Shown in pieces: positions 31,004-38,399 of a stretch of DNA of 44,798 bases. The stretch covers positions 1 through 44,798 of the forward strand of contig NZ_JAKUJY010000030.1 in NCBI RefSeq assembly GCF_022664535.1. Reading direction: 5' to 3'. A program made the position numbers and the translations under genes. The notes below the pieces were generated by a model. It ran no database searches, was not told where the DNA came from, and was given only the letters and a program-made list of their open reading frames with translations. Position 1 is the first letter of the stretch. Every line of letters begins with the position of its first letter. Origin of the DNA: Sphingobium trunci. Lineage in GTDB: Bacteria > Pseudomonadota > Alphaproteobacteria > Sphingomonadales > Sphingomonadaceae.

Positions 31004-32158
31004 TTATTTGCCGGACAGGTCGATCTCGGCTTCCATCGAAAGCCCGACCCGCAGCGGATGCGCCGCCAGTTCCTTCGGATTGAGCGCGATGCGCACCGGC
31101 AGGCGCTGCACCACCTTGATCCAGTTGCCGGTGGCGTTCTGTGCCGGGATCAGCGCCATGGACGAGCCGGTGCCGCCGGAAAAGCCGACGACCTTGCCGT
31201 GATAGACGACATCGCCGCCATAGAGGTCGGAAACGACCTTCGCGGGCATGCCCACCTTCACCCGGCCAAGCTGGCGCTCCTTGAAATTGGCATCGACATA
31301 GACCTGGGCGAGCGGAACTATGCTCATGATCGGCGTACCCTGCGCCACGCGCTGGCCCACCTGCACCTGCCGCCGCGTCACCACCCCGTCGATCGGCGCG
31401 CGGATGATGCTGCGGTCGAGATCGAGCCGCGCATTGTCGAGCCTTGCCTTGGCGGCCAGCACGGCGGGGTCGGTATCGATGGTCGATCCGCGCACCAGCG
31501 CATCGTTGGCGGCCAGCTGCCCGCTGGCGGCGCCGCGCGTGGCCTCCGCCGTGGCCACGCCGGCCTTCGCCTGTTCCAGCGCCGCCTGCGCCGATGCATA
31601 GGCGGTGCGCGCGCTGGTCAGTTCCTCACCCGACACGGCGCCGTTGGGGGCCAGCGCCTCGCGGCGCTTGAGGTCGATGCGTGCCCGGTCGAAATCCGCC
31701 TGCGCAGTCGCCAGCCGGGCGCGGGCCTGGCTGATATCGGCGCCGCGGGCGTCCACCTGCGCGGCGAGCGAACTGTTGGTCGCGACCGCCTGGCGGAACC
31801 GGCGCTTCGCCTCGGCCAGGTCCGCTTCCGCCTGGGCGAAGGCGATACGGGCGTTGGTGGGATCGAGCTTCACCAATATGTCGCCGCGCTTCACCGCCTG
31901 GGTGTCGCTCACCAGCACCTCGACCGCCTGCGCGGAAATCAGCGGCGTCACCTGCGCGATCTCCGCATTCACATAGGCATTGTCGGTGCTGACATGGTTG
32001 CGCCCGACCAGCAGATACCAGATGCCGTAGAGACCGGCGGCCACCAGGACGGCCAGCGCCAGCCGCACCAGCCATTTCTTGCGCGTTTCCTGGCGCTGCG
32101 CGGCGAGATCGTCGGCCTTGCCGGTCTCGGCGGAAAATTCGGGCGTGGCGTCAGCCAT
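31004..32158 (-). CDS. HlyD-family membrane fusion protein (EmrA type)
   Basis: Periplasmic adaptor of the efflux pump, 384 residues from ATG 32158 (MADATPEFSAE). It has a single N-terminal membrane anchor (KKWLVRLALAVLVAAGLYGIWYLL), then the HlyD biotinyl-lipoyl segment NHVSTDNAYVNAEIAQVTPLISAQAVEVLVSDTQAVKRGDIL. A long alpha-helical hairpin rich in Ala, Gln and Arg follows, and a second lipoyl half with IIRAPIDGVVTRRQVQVGQRVAQGTPIM. The start overlaps the outer-membrane-factor stop by 8 bp. Confidence 0.92.
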   Translation of the reverse strand: MADATPEFSAETGKADDLAAQRQETRKKWLVRLALAVLVAAGLYGIWYLLVGRNHVSTDNAYVNAEIAQVTPLISAQAVEVLVSDTQAVKRGDILVKLDPTNARIAFAQAEADLAEAKRRFRQAVATNSSLAAQVDARGADISQARARLATAQADFDRARIDLKRREALAPNGAVSGEELTSARTAYASAQAALEQAKAGVATAEATRGAASGQLAANDALVRGSTIDTDPAVLAAKARLDNARLDLDRSIIRAPIDGVVTRRQVQVGQRVAQGTPIMSIVPLAQVYVDANFKERQLGRVKVGMPAKVVSDLYGGDVVYHGKVVGFSGGTGSSMALIPAQNATGNWIKVVQRLPVRIALNPKELAAHPLRVGLSMEAEIDLSGK

Positions 32159-33683
32159 GGGGCAGTTCCTTAGCGATGGCATCGCTGGCGGCGAAACCGC
32201 CGCCCAGCGCGCGAATCAGGGCAATGTCGAGCGTGAAGCCGCTGGCCTCCAGCTCCGCGACGGACTGACGCGCGGCCAATAGCTGGTCCTCGACATTCAG
32301 CACGTCAAGATAGGTGTTGAGACCGCCTTCATAGCGCTGGCGGACAATGGCATAGGCCTCCTCCGACGCGGCCAGCGCCGATCGGGCATCGGCCAGCCGC
32401 TGGTCGAGCGCGCGGCGCCCCGTCACCGCATCGGCCACCTGCTGATAGGCGCCGAGCACGGTCCGGTCATAATTCGCCACCGCCTCGTCATAGGCGGCGC
32501 GCACGCCGCGATACTGGCCGCTCAATGCGCCGCCGTGGAAGATCGGCAGGCTGACCGCCGGTCCCACATTGCCGAACAGCGAATCCTTCTTGAACAAAGT
32601 GTCCGTGAAGGGGCTGGGCCCGCCGGAAAAGGCGCCCGTGGCGGTATTGAACAGCGTATTATAGCCCAGCGACTGCACGCCGATCATCGCGCTGAGGCGG
32701 ATGGCGGGGAAGAAATCGGCGCGGGCGACCTTGATCCGCTTCGCCGCCGCCTCCGTCCGCGCCAGCGCGGCCGCGATATCCGGGCGGCGCGCGACCAGAT
32801 TGGTGGTGACATCGGCGGGCAGCCCCAGCGGCGTCAGCGCGCCCAGCTTCGGCCGGGCGATGGCAAGGCCGCGATCCGGCCCCGCGCCGATCAGCGCCGC
32901 GATCTGATGCTGGCGGATGGCGATGGCCTGATCGGCGGCGGCCAGTTGGGCGCGGGCGGACGATACGGTGGCGTCGGCCTGCCGCTCGCTGCCGCGGGTC
33001 TCGAGGCCGTTGGCGCGCCTTTGGGAGACCAGCTTCTGGCTGGCGGTCCGGATTTCCAGCGCGCGCGCCAGAATCTCGCGGTCGGCATAGAGCCTGGCCA
33101 GATCGGCATAGGCGTCGGCCACGCCCGTCGCGAGCGCCAGCCGGGCCTGCCGCGCGTCGATCTCGGCCGCCTGCGCATCGGATGTCGCCGCCGCCAGCGC
33201 GGCGCGGTTCCGGCCCCACAGGTCAAGGTCGAAGCCGAAGTCCAGCGCGACCTGACCGGTGCCCAGCCAGCCCTTGGGCACGAATTCCTTGGGCATGCCC
33301 ATATTATAGCTGGATTTGGTCGCTCCGCCCCTGGCGTTCAGGTCCACCGAGGGCAGCAGCGGCGCGCCGGCCTGCTGCGCGGCGGCGCTGGCCTGGCGAA
33401 AGCGGGCGACGGCGGCGGCCACATCGGGCGAGCCCTTCAGCCCCTCCTCGATCAACGCGTCGAGCTGGGGGTCGCCATATATTTTCCACCAGCCTTCGGA
33501 CGGCCAGTCGGCATTGGCGGCCTGGAGGCTTTGCTGCGCGTCGATGCTGGCGGGCGCGCGCACGACCGGCTTGGGCCCGAGATCGGGGACCGCCGCGCAG
33601 GCGGACAGCAGCATGATGGACGTCATGAACGTCCCGGCGCGAAACTTTGCGGGAGGCCGAATCAGCAAGCGACTCACGGACAT
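32151..33683 (-). CDS. Efflux outer-membrane lipoprotein (NodT/OprM family)
   Basis: TolC-like outer-membrane channel, about 510 residues. Start 33683 gives a lipoprotein signal ending in the lipobox LLSAC; alternative starts are 33698 and 33626. The typical early motif PSEGWWKIYGDPQLDALIEEGLKGSPDVAAAVARFRQA is present. The two repeated RND/OMF domains include LDFGFDLDLWGRNRAALAAA and SLPIFHGGALSGQYRG. First gene of the three-gene pump operon, divergent from the TetR gene, whose product probably controls it through sites at 33691-33767. Confidence 0.92.
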   Translation of the reverse strand: MSVSRLLIRPPAKFRAGTFMTSIMLLSACAAVPDLGPKPVVRAPASIDAQQSLQAANADWPSEGWWKIYGDPQLDALIEEGLKGSPDVAAAVARFRQASAAAQQAGAPLLPSVDLNARGGATKSSYNMGMPKEFVPKGWLGTGQVALDFGFDLDLWGRNRAALAAATSDAQAAEIDARQARLALATGVADAYADLARLYADREILARALEIRTASQKLVSQRRANGLETRGSERQADATVSSARAQLAAADQAIAIRQHQIAALIGAGPDRGLAIARPKLGALTPLGLPADVTTNLVARRPDIAAALARTEAAAKRIKVARADFFPAIRLSAMIGVQSLGYNTLFNTATGAFSGGPSPFTDTLFKKDSLFGNVGPAVSLPIFHGGALSGQYRGVRAAYDEAVANYDRTVLGAYQQVADAVTGRRALDQRLADARSALAASEEAYAIVRQRYEGGLNTYLDVLNVEDQLLAARQSVAELEASGFTLDIALIRALGGGFAASDAIAKELPHG

Positions 33684-33690
33684 AACAAAC

Positions 33691-33706
33691 CGTACCAAAG
33701 AGTATG
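33691..33706. promoter_or_regulatory. Candidate TetR operator, site 1
   Basis: CGTACCAAAGAGTATG lies 8 bp before the start codon of the outer-membrane-factor gene. It matches the minus-strand reading of site 2 (CGTACCATATAGTACG) at 13 of 16 positions and keeps the dyad character of a TetR-type operator. Confidence 0.6.
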
Positions 33707-33751
33707 AAATTGGCCTTTGCGCCCGATGCGAATCCTTGTCAACAGAAATAG

Positions 33752-33767
33752 CGTACTATATGGTACG
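33752..33767. promoter_or_regulatory. Candidate TetR operator, site 2
   Basis: CGTACTATATGGTACG is an inverted repeat with perfect CGTAC/GTACG arms. It lies 5 bp before the tetR ATG, so binding would also repress the regulator itself. The TTGTCA/TTGACA-like bases at 33736-33742 may be part of promoters on either strand, but I could not pair them with a convincing -10. Confidence 0.65.
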
Positions 33768-33772
33768 ATTTT

Positions 33773-34426
33773 ATGACAGCGATCGATTCCCCTCCTCTCA
33801 CCCGCCGGGAAGCGCGGCGGCGCGACCGGCGGAGGGCGATTCTGGAGGTGGCGGGCCAGTATTTTCTGGAAAATGGCTATGCCGCCACGACCATGTCGGC
33901 CATCGCCGCGAAGATGGGCGGATCGAAGGGGACGCTGTGGAGCTATTTCCCCTCCAAGGAGGAATTGTTCTCCGCCTGTCTGGACCACCGGACGACGGCC
34001 TATCGCGAGCAACTGGCGGAAATGCTGGATTCAGGCGACGATCTGGCGGCTACGCTGTTCCGGCTGGGGATGAACCTGCTGGAGAAGGTCACCTCTCCCC
34101 CGGCCATCGCGCTGCACCGGCTGGTCGTGGCCGAAGCAGGCCGATTCCCGGAAATGGGCGCGATCTTCTTCGAACATGCGCCGCGTCACACGCGCCTGAT
34201 GATAGCCGCCTTCCTGGAACAGGCGATGGATCGGGGGCTGTTGCGCCGGGCCGATCCGGAACTGGCCGCCCGAACCTTCATGACGCTGATGATGTCGGGC
34301 TGTCACCAGCTGATGCTGATGGGGCAGGTCGACCGGCCGACACCGGATCAGATCGAGAAGGACGTGACCTTTGCGCTCGATTGCTTCCTGCATGCCTATG
34401 CGCCTGAGCCGCACGGGGCGCGTTAA
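33773..34426 (+). CDS. TetR/AcrR family transcriptional repressor
   Basis: A 217-residue regulator. The helix-turn-helix is at about residues 40-68 (TMSAIAAKMGGSKGTLWSYFPSKEELF), preceded by a basic arm (TRREARRRDRRRAILEVAG). The C-terminal two thirds is a ligand-binding/dimer domain of the TetR_C type found in AcrR-like proteins (FRLGMNLLEKVTSPPAIALHRLVVAEAGRFPEMGAIFFEHAPR). It is divergent from the efflux operon with two 16-bp operator candidates between them, so it most likely represses the pump and itself until a pump substrate binds. Confidence 0.92.
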   Translation: MTAIDSPPLTRREARRRDRRRAILEVAGQYFLENGYAATTMSAIAAKMGGSKGTLWSYFPSKEELFSACLDHRTTAYREQLAEMLDSGDDLAATLFRLGMNLLEKVTSPPAIALHRLVVAEAGRFPEMGAIFFEHAPRHTRLMIAAFLEQAMDRGLLRRADPELAARTFMTLMMSGCHQLMLMGQVDRPTPDQIEKDVTFALDCFLHAYAPEPHGAR

Positions 34427-34480
34427 CCATTTCTTTGCGCGACGATCCTAGGCTTGCGGGAGACCTGAAGGTGGGACGCC

Positions 34481-35104
34481 ATGTCATTTTGGAAGCGCAA
34501 TGCGAGTCGCCTGTTCCCGAGCGAGCAGATGCCGGAGGCCGGACGAACGGCGCGGCGCTTGCGCGTGCTGCTGATCGATGAGGATGCCACCGCGCGTGCC
34601 GTGATCGCCCGGCGCCTGTCGCATATGGGCTATGATGTGGCGCTGACGGAAAATGGCTTTACCGCGCTCACCATGCTGGTGGCCCGGCCGGTGGACGTCA
34701 TCCTGATCGACATGGCGCTGACCCTGCTTCCCGGCATCGCCACCATGCGCAAGATCAGGGCGGCGGGCCTGGCCGACAATGCCTGTTTCGTGATGATCGG
34801 CGGACGCAATGATGCGGTTTCCGCCGTCGAGGCGCTGGAGGCCGGTGCCGACGACCATATCGTGAAGCCCTATGATTTCGAGATTCTCGATGCGCGGCTG
34901 CGCCATCTGTGCGCGCGCGCCGAGCAACTGGGCACATTGACCCGCCACAATGCGGAACTGGACGCCCGCATTGCCCGCCGTGCGCTGGAACTGGGGGAAA
35001 CGCGCGACGCGCTGGCGGAAATGCAGGCCGACCGGGCGCGGCTCGTCTCCTCGATCCAGGCGCTGCATGACGAGATTGCGCGGCTCAACGCCGCGCGCCA
35101 CTGA
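34481..35104 (+). CDS. Stand-alone receiver-domain protein with coiled-coil tail
   Basis: A 207-residue response-regulator-like protein with no DNA-binding or enzymatic output domain. The receiver domain spans about residues 28-145: acidic pocket Asp33/Glu34/Asp35 in LLIDEDATARAVI, phosphoacceptor Asp77 in VDVILIDMAL, and Lys129 in HIVKPYD. The Thr/Ser switch position reads MIGG, so it lacks the usual hydroxyl. Residues 145-205 form a charged helix with heptad-like spacing, probably a coiled coil for oligomerisation or docking. GAAGGTGG precedes the ATG. No histidine kinase is adjacent. Partner and role are unknown; it could be a single-domain regulator in stress or cell-cycle signalling. Confidence 0.85.
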   Translation: MSFWKRNASRLFPSEQMPEAGRTARRLRVLLIDEDATARAVIARRLSHMGYDVALTENGFTALTMLVARPVDVILIDMALTLLPGIATMRKIRAAGLADNACFVMIGGRNDAVSAVEALEAGADDHIVKPYDFEILDARLRHLCARAEQLGTLTRHNAELDARIARRALELGETRDALAEMQADRARLVSSIQALHDEIARLNAARH

Positions 35105-35122
35105 CCCGGTCGCTTCCGCCGC

Positions 35123-36067
35123 CTATTTCAGCCATTGCGTCGCGGCGAACCAGCCACTGATCCCCGCCGCCATGGCGATGCAGACGCCGACCACGCCCCA
35201 GAAGGCCCAGGGCGCATGGGCGAAGGGAATGCCGTCGACATTCATGCCGAGCAGGCCGGTCAGGAAGGTCAGCGGCAGGAACACCAATGCGACGACGGAA
35301 ATGATCAGCGCCTGCCGGTTCATCTGTTCGGCGCGCAGGTCGGTGAGTTCCTCATGCGCCAGCGCAGAGCGTTCGCGCACCGCCTCCAGCTCCTCCGCCA
35401 TGCGGGCGCAGCGGTCGGCGGCTTCCTGCAGATGCAGCCGGTCGTCGGGCTCGAGCCAGGGGGCATCCGCCGCCGACAGCCGCTCCAGCGCCTGCCGCTG
35501 CGGCGCGATGAAGCGGCGATAGCTGATCGCCGTCGCGCGGATTTCCGACACGCGGCGCCGCGCTTCGGCGGGCCCATGCTCGGTGAGCGCGCTTTCGATC
35601 TCATCCAGCCCGTCGCCGAGGTCAGCGACTTCCGGGTCCAGCGCCTCGGTGATCTGCTGCGCGAAGGCGGCGATCAGGTCGCCGGGATCGCGAATCCTGC
35701 CCGCCAGCATCTGCGCCACGACCGGCTCCATCGCCGCGAGCGGGCGATAGCTGACGGAAATCACGCGCGCCTCCTCCGCCCAGAGGCGGATCGACACCAG
35801 AGGATCGCCAATGCCGTCATCGGTCGCGCCCAGGCCGCGCAGATTGACCAGCGCACCATGCGCCATCAGCGTGCAGCGGGGCCGGGTTTCCTGGGCCAGC
35901 AGGGCCGAGAGCGCCGCTTCGGGCATATGGTCGCAGCGGGAGGCGACGGCGCGGGCATCCTCCCGCCAGCCATCGGCATGAACCCAGCTGAACGGCGCAT
36001 CGCTCGTCCGCTCGCAAAAGGCGTCGAGCGAGACTTGCTGCGCCTGGCCGCCGTCGAAGAGGAACAC
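35123..36067 (-). CDS. CorA/ZntB-family divalent metal transporter
   Basis: A 314-residue cytoplasmic-plus-membrane transporter of the CorA superfamily, nearest in layout to ZntB. The soluble N-terminal funnel ends in a long helix (YRRFIAPQRQALERLS). Two C-terminal membrane helices follow: ALIISVVALVFLPLTFLTGLLGMNVDGIPF, containing the GMN signature, and WAFWGVVGVCIAMAAGISGWF. The metal (Zn, Mg or another) cannot be decided from sequence. It starts 5 bp after the cysG-like stop and is the last gene of the argH-lptM-lysA-cysG run. Confidence 0.88.
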   Translation of the reverse strand: MFLFDGGQAQQVSLDAFCERTSDAPFSWVHADGWREDARAVASRCDHMPEAALSALLAQETRPRCTLMAHGALVNLRGLGATDDGIGDPLVSIRLWAEEARVISVSYRPLAAMEPVVAQMLAGRIRDPGDLIAAFAQQITEALDPEVADLGDGLDEIESALTEHGPAEARRRVSEIRATAISYRRFIAPQRQALERLSAADAPWLEPDDRLHLQEAADRCARMAEELEAVRERSALAHEELTDLRAEQMNRQALIISVVALVFLPLTFLTGLLGMNVDGIPFAHAPWAFWGVVGVCIAMAAGISGWFAATQWLK

Positions 36068-36072
36068 CCGGC

Positions 36073-36831
36073 TTATCGGACCATCTCCAGCCAGAGCGAC
36101 AGCCCCTCGCCCGGTTCCTGGGGGAGCGAAGCCGCCGCGATGCGCACGGCATCGGCCCTTGCCCGGTCGAGGATCGCGGCGGGCACGTCCGGTGCATGGT
36201 AGAGGCGATCCGCCTCGCCCAGCAGCCGGGCGGCGCGCAACGTCAGATCGTCGGGATCGGCGGAGAGCAGCCGGATCACTTCCAGCCGGTTCGTCGCCCC
36301 ATCGGCGCCTTCCGCCAGCCAGTCCGGCACCGCATCGGCCGCCTTGTCCGACAGCGGATCGATCGTCCCGCCCGCCATCAGCCCGGCATCGATCGCGCGC
36401 CGCCGCGCCGCCGCATCGGGCCAGCGTGCGCGGATCGCGCTCCGCGCATCGTGCAGCGCCCTCGCCAGCGCGCCCAATCGCGCGGGCAGCAACACCTCGA
36501 TCCGTTGCCGGAGCGCCTTGGCCAGCCCGGCCGACGCGCCGCCCGTGCCGATGGCGATCAGCACCGGCTCACGATCGACGATGGCGGGCAGGGTGAAGTC
36601 GCAAAGGTCGGGCCTGTCGGTGGCGTTCACCCATATGCCGCGTGCCTGAAGCCGCGCCACGGTCGCCTCGTCGCCGTCGGAGACGATGGCGAGCGCGGCG
36701 GCTTCGGATTCGCCGACGATCCGCGCGCCCGCCCGTTCGAGCAGGCGCCGCTTGGCGTCCGCCGCCTCGCCCCCGCCGGTCAGGATGACGGCCCGCCCTT
36801 GCAACCGCAGAAAGACGGGCAGGCTCTGCAT
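36073..36831 (-). CDS. Precorrin-2 dehydrogenase/ferrochelatase (CysG N-half) with SUMT remnant
   Basis: Siroheme synthase N-terminal type (CysG-B/Met8-like), 252 residues: oxidises precorrin-2 and inserts iron. The Rossmann loop is LTGGGEAADAKRRLLERAGARI (about residues 18-38), the catalytic Asp region is VNATDRPDLCDFTLPAIVDR (68-87), and IGTGGASAGLAKALRQRIE (95-112) is the family block. Residues 184-232 (VIRLLSADPDDLTLRAARLLGEADRLYHAP) resemble the start of a SUMT domain but have lost the GAGPGDP motif, and the rest of that domain is missing. It overlaps the lysA stop by 1 bp. Methyltransferase activity would come from CobA at 20 kb. Confidence 0.88.
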   Translation of the reverse strand: MQSLPVFLRLQGRAVILTGGGEAADAKRRLLERAGARIVGESEAAALAIVSDGDEATVARLQARGIWVNATDRPDLCDFTLPAIVDREPVLIAIGTGGASAGLAKALRQRIEVLLPARLGALARALHDARSAIRARWPDAAARRRAIDAGLMAGGTIDPLSDKAADAVPDWLAEGADGATNRLEVIRLLSADPDDLTLRAARLLGEADRLYHAPDVPAAILDRARADAVRIAAASLPQEPGEGLSLWLEMVR

Positions 36832-38111
36832 CAGTCCTGCACGCCCTCAGACGCGATCCAGGCCGGAATGCTGTCGCCCTGGATCAGCGCCTCGATCGGC
36901 GGGCGGGCGCGGACCACGGCCCATTTGTCGCCCGACACCAGCACCTCGGGGGTCAGTGCGCGGCTGTTATAGGTGCTCGCCATGGTCGCGCCATAGGCAC
37001 CCGCGGTCATGAAGGCGACCAGATCGCCCGCACCGACCACGTCCATGTCGCGGTGCATGGCGAAGGTGTCGCCGGTCTCGCAGACCGGGCCGACGACATT
37101 GGCGGGGGCGCGGTCGCCGCTGGGATGGACGGCGCGGATATCGTGCCAGGCATCGTAGAGGCTGGGCCGCAGCAGGTCGTTCATCGCCGCGTCGACGATC
37201 ACGAACGGCGCCTGCGCGCCCTGCTTCACCCGCACCACCTGCGACAGCAGCACGCCCGCATTGCCGACGATCAGACGGCCCGGCTCGAACATCAGGCGGA
37301 CATTCCAGCCCTGCGTCACCCGCGTCACCATCGCGCCATAGTCGGCGGGGCTGGGCGGCAAGGGCTGGGAGGGATCATAGGGCACGCCCAGCCCGCCGCC
37401 GAGGTCGGCGGTGCGAATGTCATGGCCTTCGCCGCGCAGCTTCCCGATCAGGGCACCGACCTTGATGAAGGCGGCTTCCAGGGGCTTGAGGTCGGTGAGC
37501 TGGCTGCCGATATGCACCGCCACGCCCTGCACGTCGAGGCCGGGCAGGTCGCGGGCGGCGGCATAGCTGGCCAGCGCCCGGTCATAGGGAATGCCGAACT
37601 TGTTTTCCGACTTGCCGGTCGAGATCTTGGCATGGGTGCCCGCATCGACATCGGGATTGATGCGGTAGGCGACCGGGGCCTTCTTCCCCATGGACAGCGC
37701 CACTTGGGAGAGCATTTCCGCTTCCGGCTCGCTTTCCAGATTGAACTGGTAGATGCCCCGTTCCAGCGCGATCCGCATTTCATCCGCCGTCTTGCCGACG
37801 CCGGAAAAGACGATGCGGTCGGCCGGAATGCCCGCCGCGATGGCGCGCAGCAATTCGCCCGCCGACACGACGTCAGCGCCAAGGCCCAGCCTGGCCAGCG
37901 TCGCCAGCACGGCGGCATTGGGATTGGCCTTCACCGCAAAGGCGATCAGCGGATCGTCGAGTTGCGACAGGCCATCGCGGAACACGCCGACATGCCGGGT
38001 CAGGGTCGCGGTCGAATAGATATAGACGGGCGTGCCGACCTGGGCCGCGATGTCCGCGACCGGCACCTGCTCCACCAGCATGGCGCCGTCGACATAGGTG
38101 AAATGGTCCAA
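36831..38111 (-). CDS. lysA: Diaminopimelate decarboxylase
   Basis: Last step of lysine synthesis: decarboxylates meso-diaminopimelate with PLP. The 426-residue protein has the alanine-racemase-like barrel with PLP lysine in LIAFAVKANPNAAVL, the glycine-rich DLGGGLGVPYD phosphate loop, EPGRLIVGNAGVLLSQV, and the CETGDTFA active-site segment contributed by the partner subunit. It follows the small lipoprotein gene by 21 bp and is followed by the cysG-like gene with a one-base overlap. The argH-lptM-lysA order is shared with many alphaproteobacteria. Confidence 0.96.
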   Translation of the reverse strand: MDHFTYVDGAMLVEQVPVADIAAQVGTPVYIYSTATLTRHVGVFRDGLSQLDDPLIAFAVKANPNAAVLATLARLGLGADVVSAGELLRAIAAGIPADRIVFSGVGKTADEMRIALERGIYQFNLESEPEAEMLSQVALSMGKKAPVAYRINPDVDAGTHAKISTGKSENKFGIPYDRALASYAAARDLPGLDVQGVAVHIGSQLTDLKPLEAAFIKVGALIGKLRGEGHDIRTADLGGGLGVPYDPSQPLPPSPADYGAMVTRVTQGWNVRLMFEPGRLIVGNAGVLLSQVVRVKQGAQAPFVIVDAAMNDLLRPSLYDAWHDIRAVHPSGDRAPANVVGPVCETGDTFAMHRDMDVVGAGDLVAFMTAGAYGATMASTYNSRALTPEVLVSGDKWAVVRARPPIEALIQGDSIPAWIASEGVQD

Positions 38112-38132
38112 GGCTTTATGTCCTAGAGAATC

Positions 38133-38399
38133 TTATTGGGGGTCGCTCTCGGGCGGCAGGTCGAACTGGTCGTCGCCGCGCACCTTCGACTGGGTCAGCA
38201 GTTCGACATTGCGTTCCGGCCGCGCCTGGATCGAGGGCGTGGTCAGTTGCGCCGCCGTCGGCGCCGTCGCCGCGCCCACCGGCACGGCAGGCAGGCGCTG
38301 GCCCTGCACCGGCTTGAGCGGCTGACGGCCGCCGCAGGACGCCAGCGCCAGCGCCAGCGCGGCGAGTGCAAGTCCCCTGGCGATCCGTGCCCTCATCAT
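38133..38399 (-). CDS. lptM: Small lipoprotein, LptM-like
   Basis: An 88-residue lipoprotein (87 if started at the second ATG). The signal (RARIARGLALAALALALASC) ends in a lipobox ASC followed by GGRQPLKPVQG, which resembles the short Gly/Lys/Pro motif after the lipid-bearing Cys in E. coli LptM (YifL), a helper in assembling the LptDE outer-membrane translocon. The remainder is Pro/Thr/Ala-rich and probably disordered. Its place next to lysA fits, since lptM-like genes commonly neighbour dapF or lysA. The start overlaps the argH stop by 4 bp. Function is inferred from motif and position only. Confidence 0.7.
   Translation of the reverse strand: MMRARIARGLALAALALALASCGGRQPLKPVQGQRLPAVPVGAATAPTAAQLTTPSIQARPERNVELLTQSKVRGDDQFDLPPESDPQ

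Noticed and set aside
33736..33742. TTGTCA/TTGACA as defined promoters for tetR or the pump operon
   Set aside because: No convincing -10 element at a normal spacing on either strand, so only the operators are reported.
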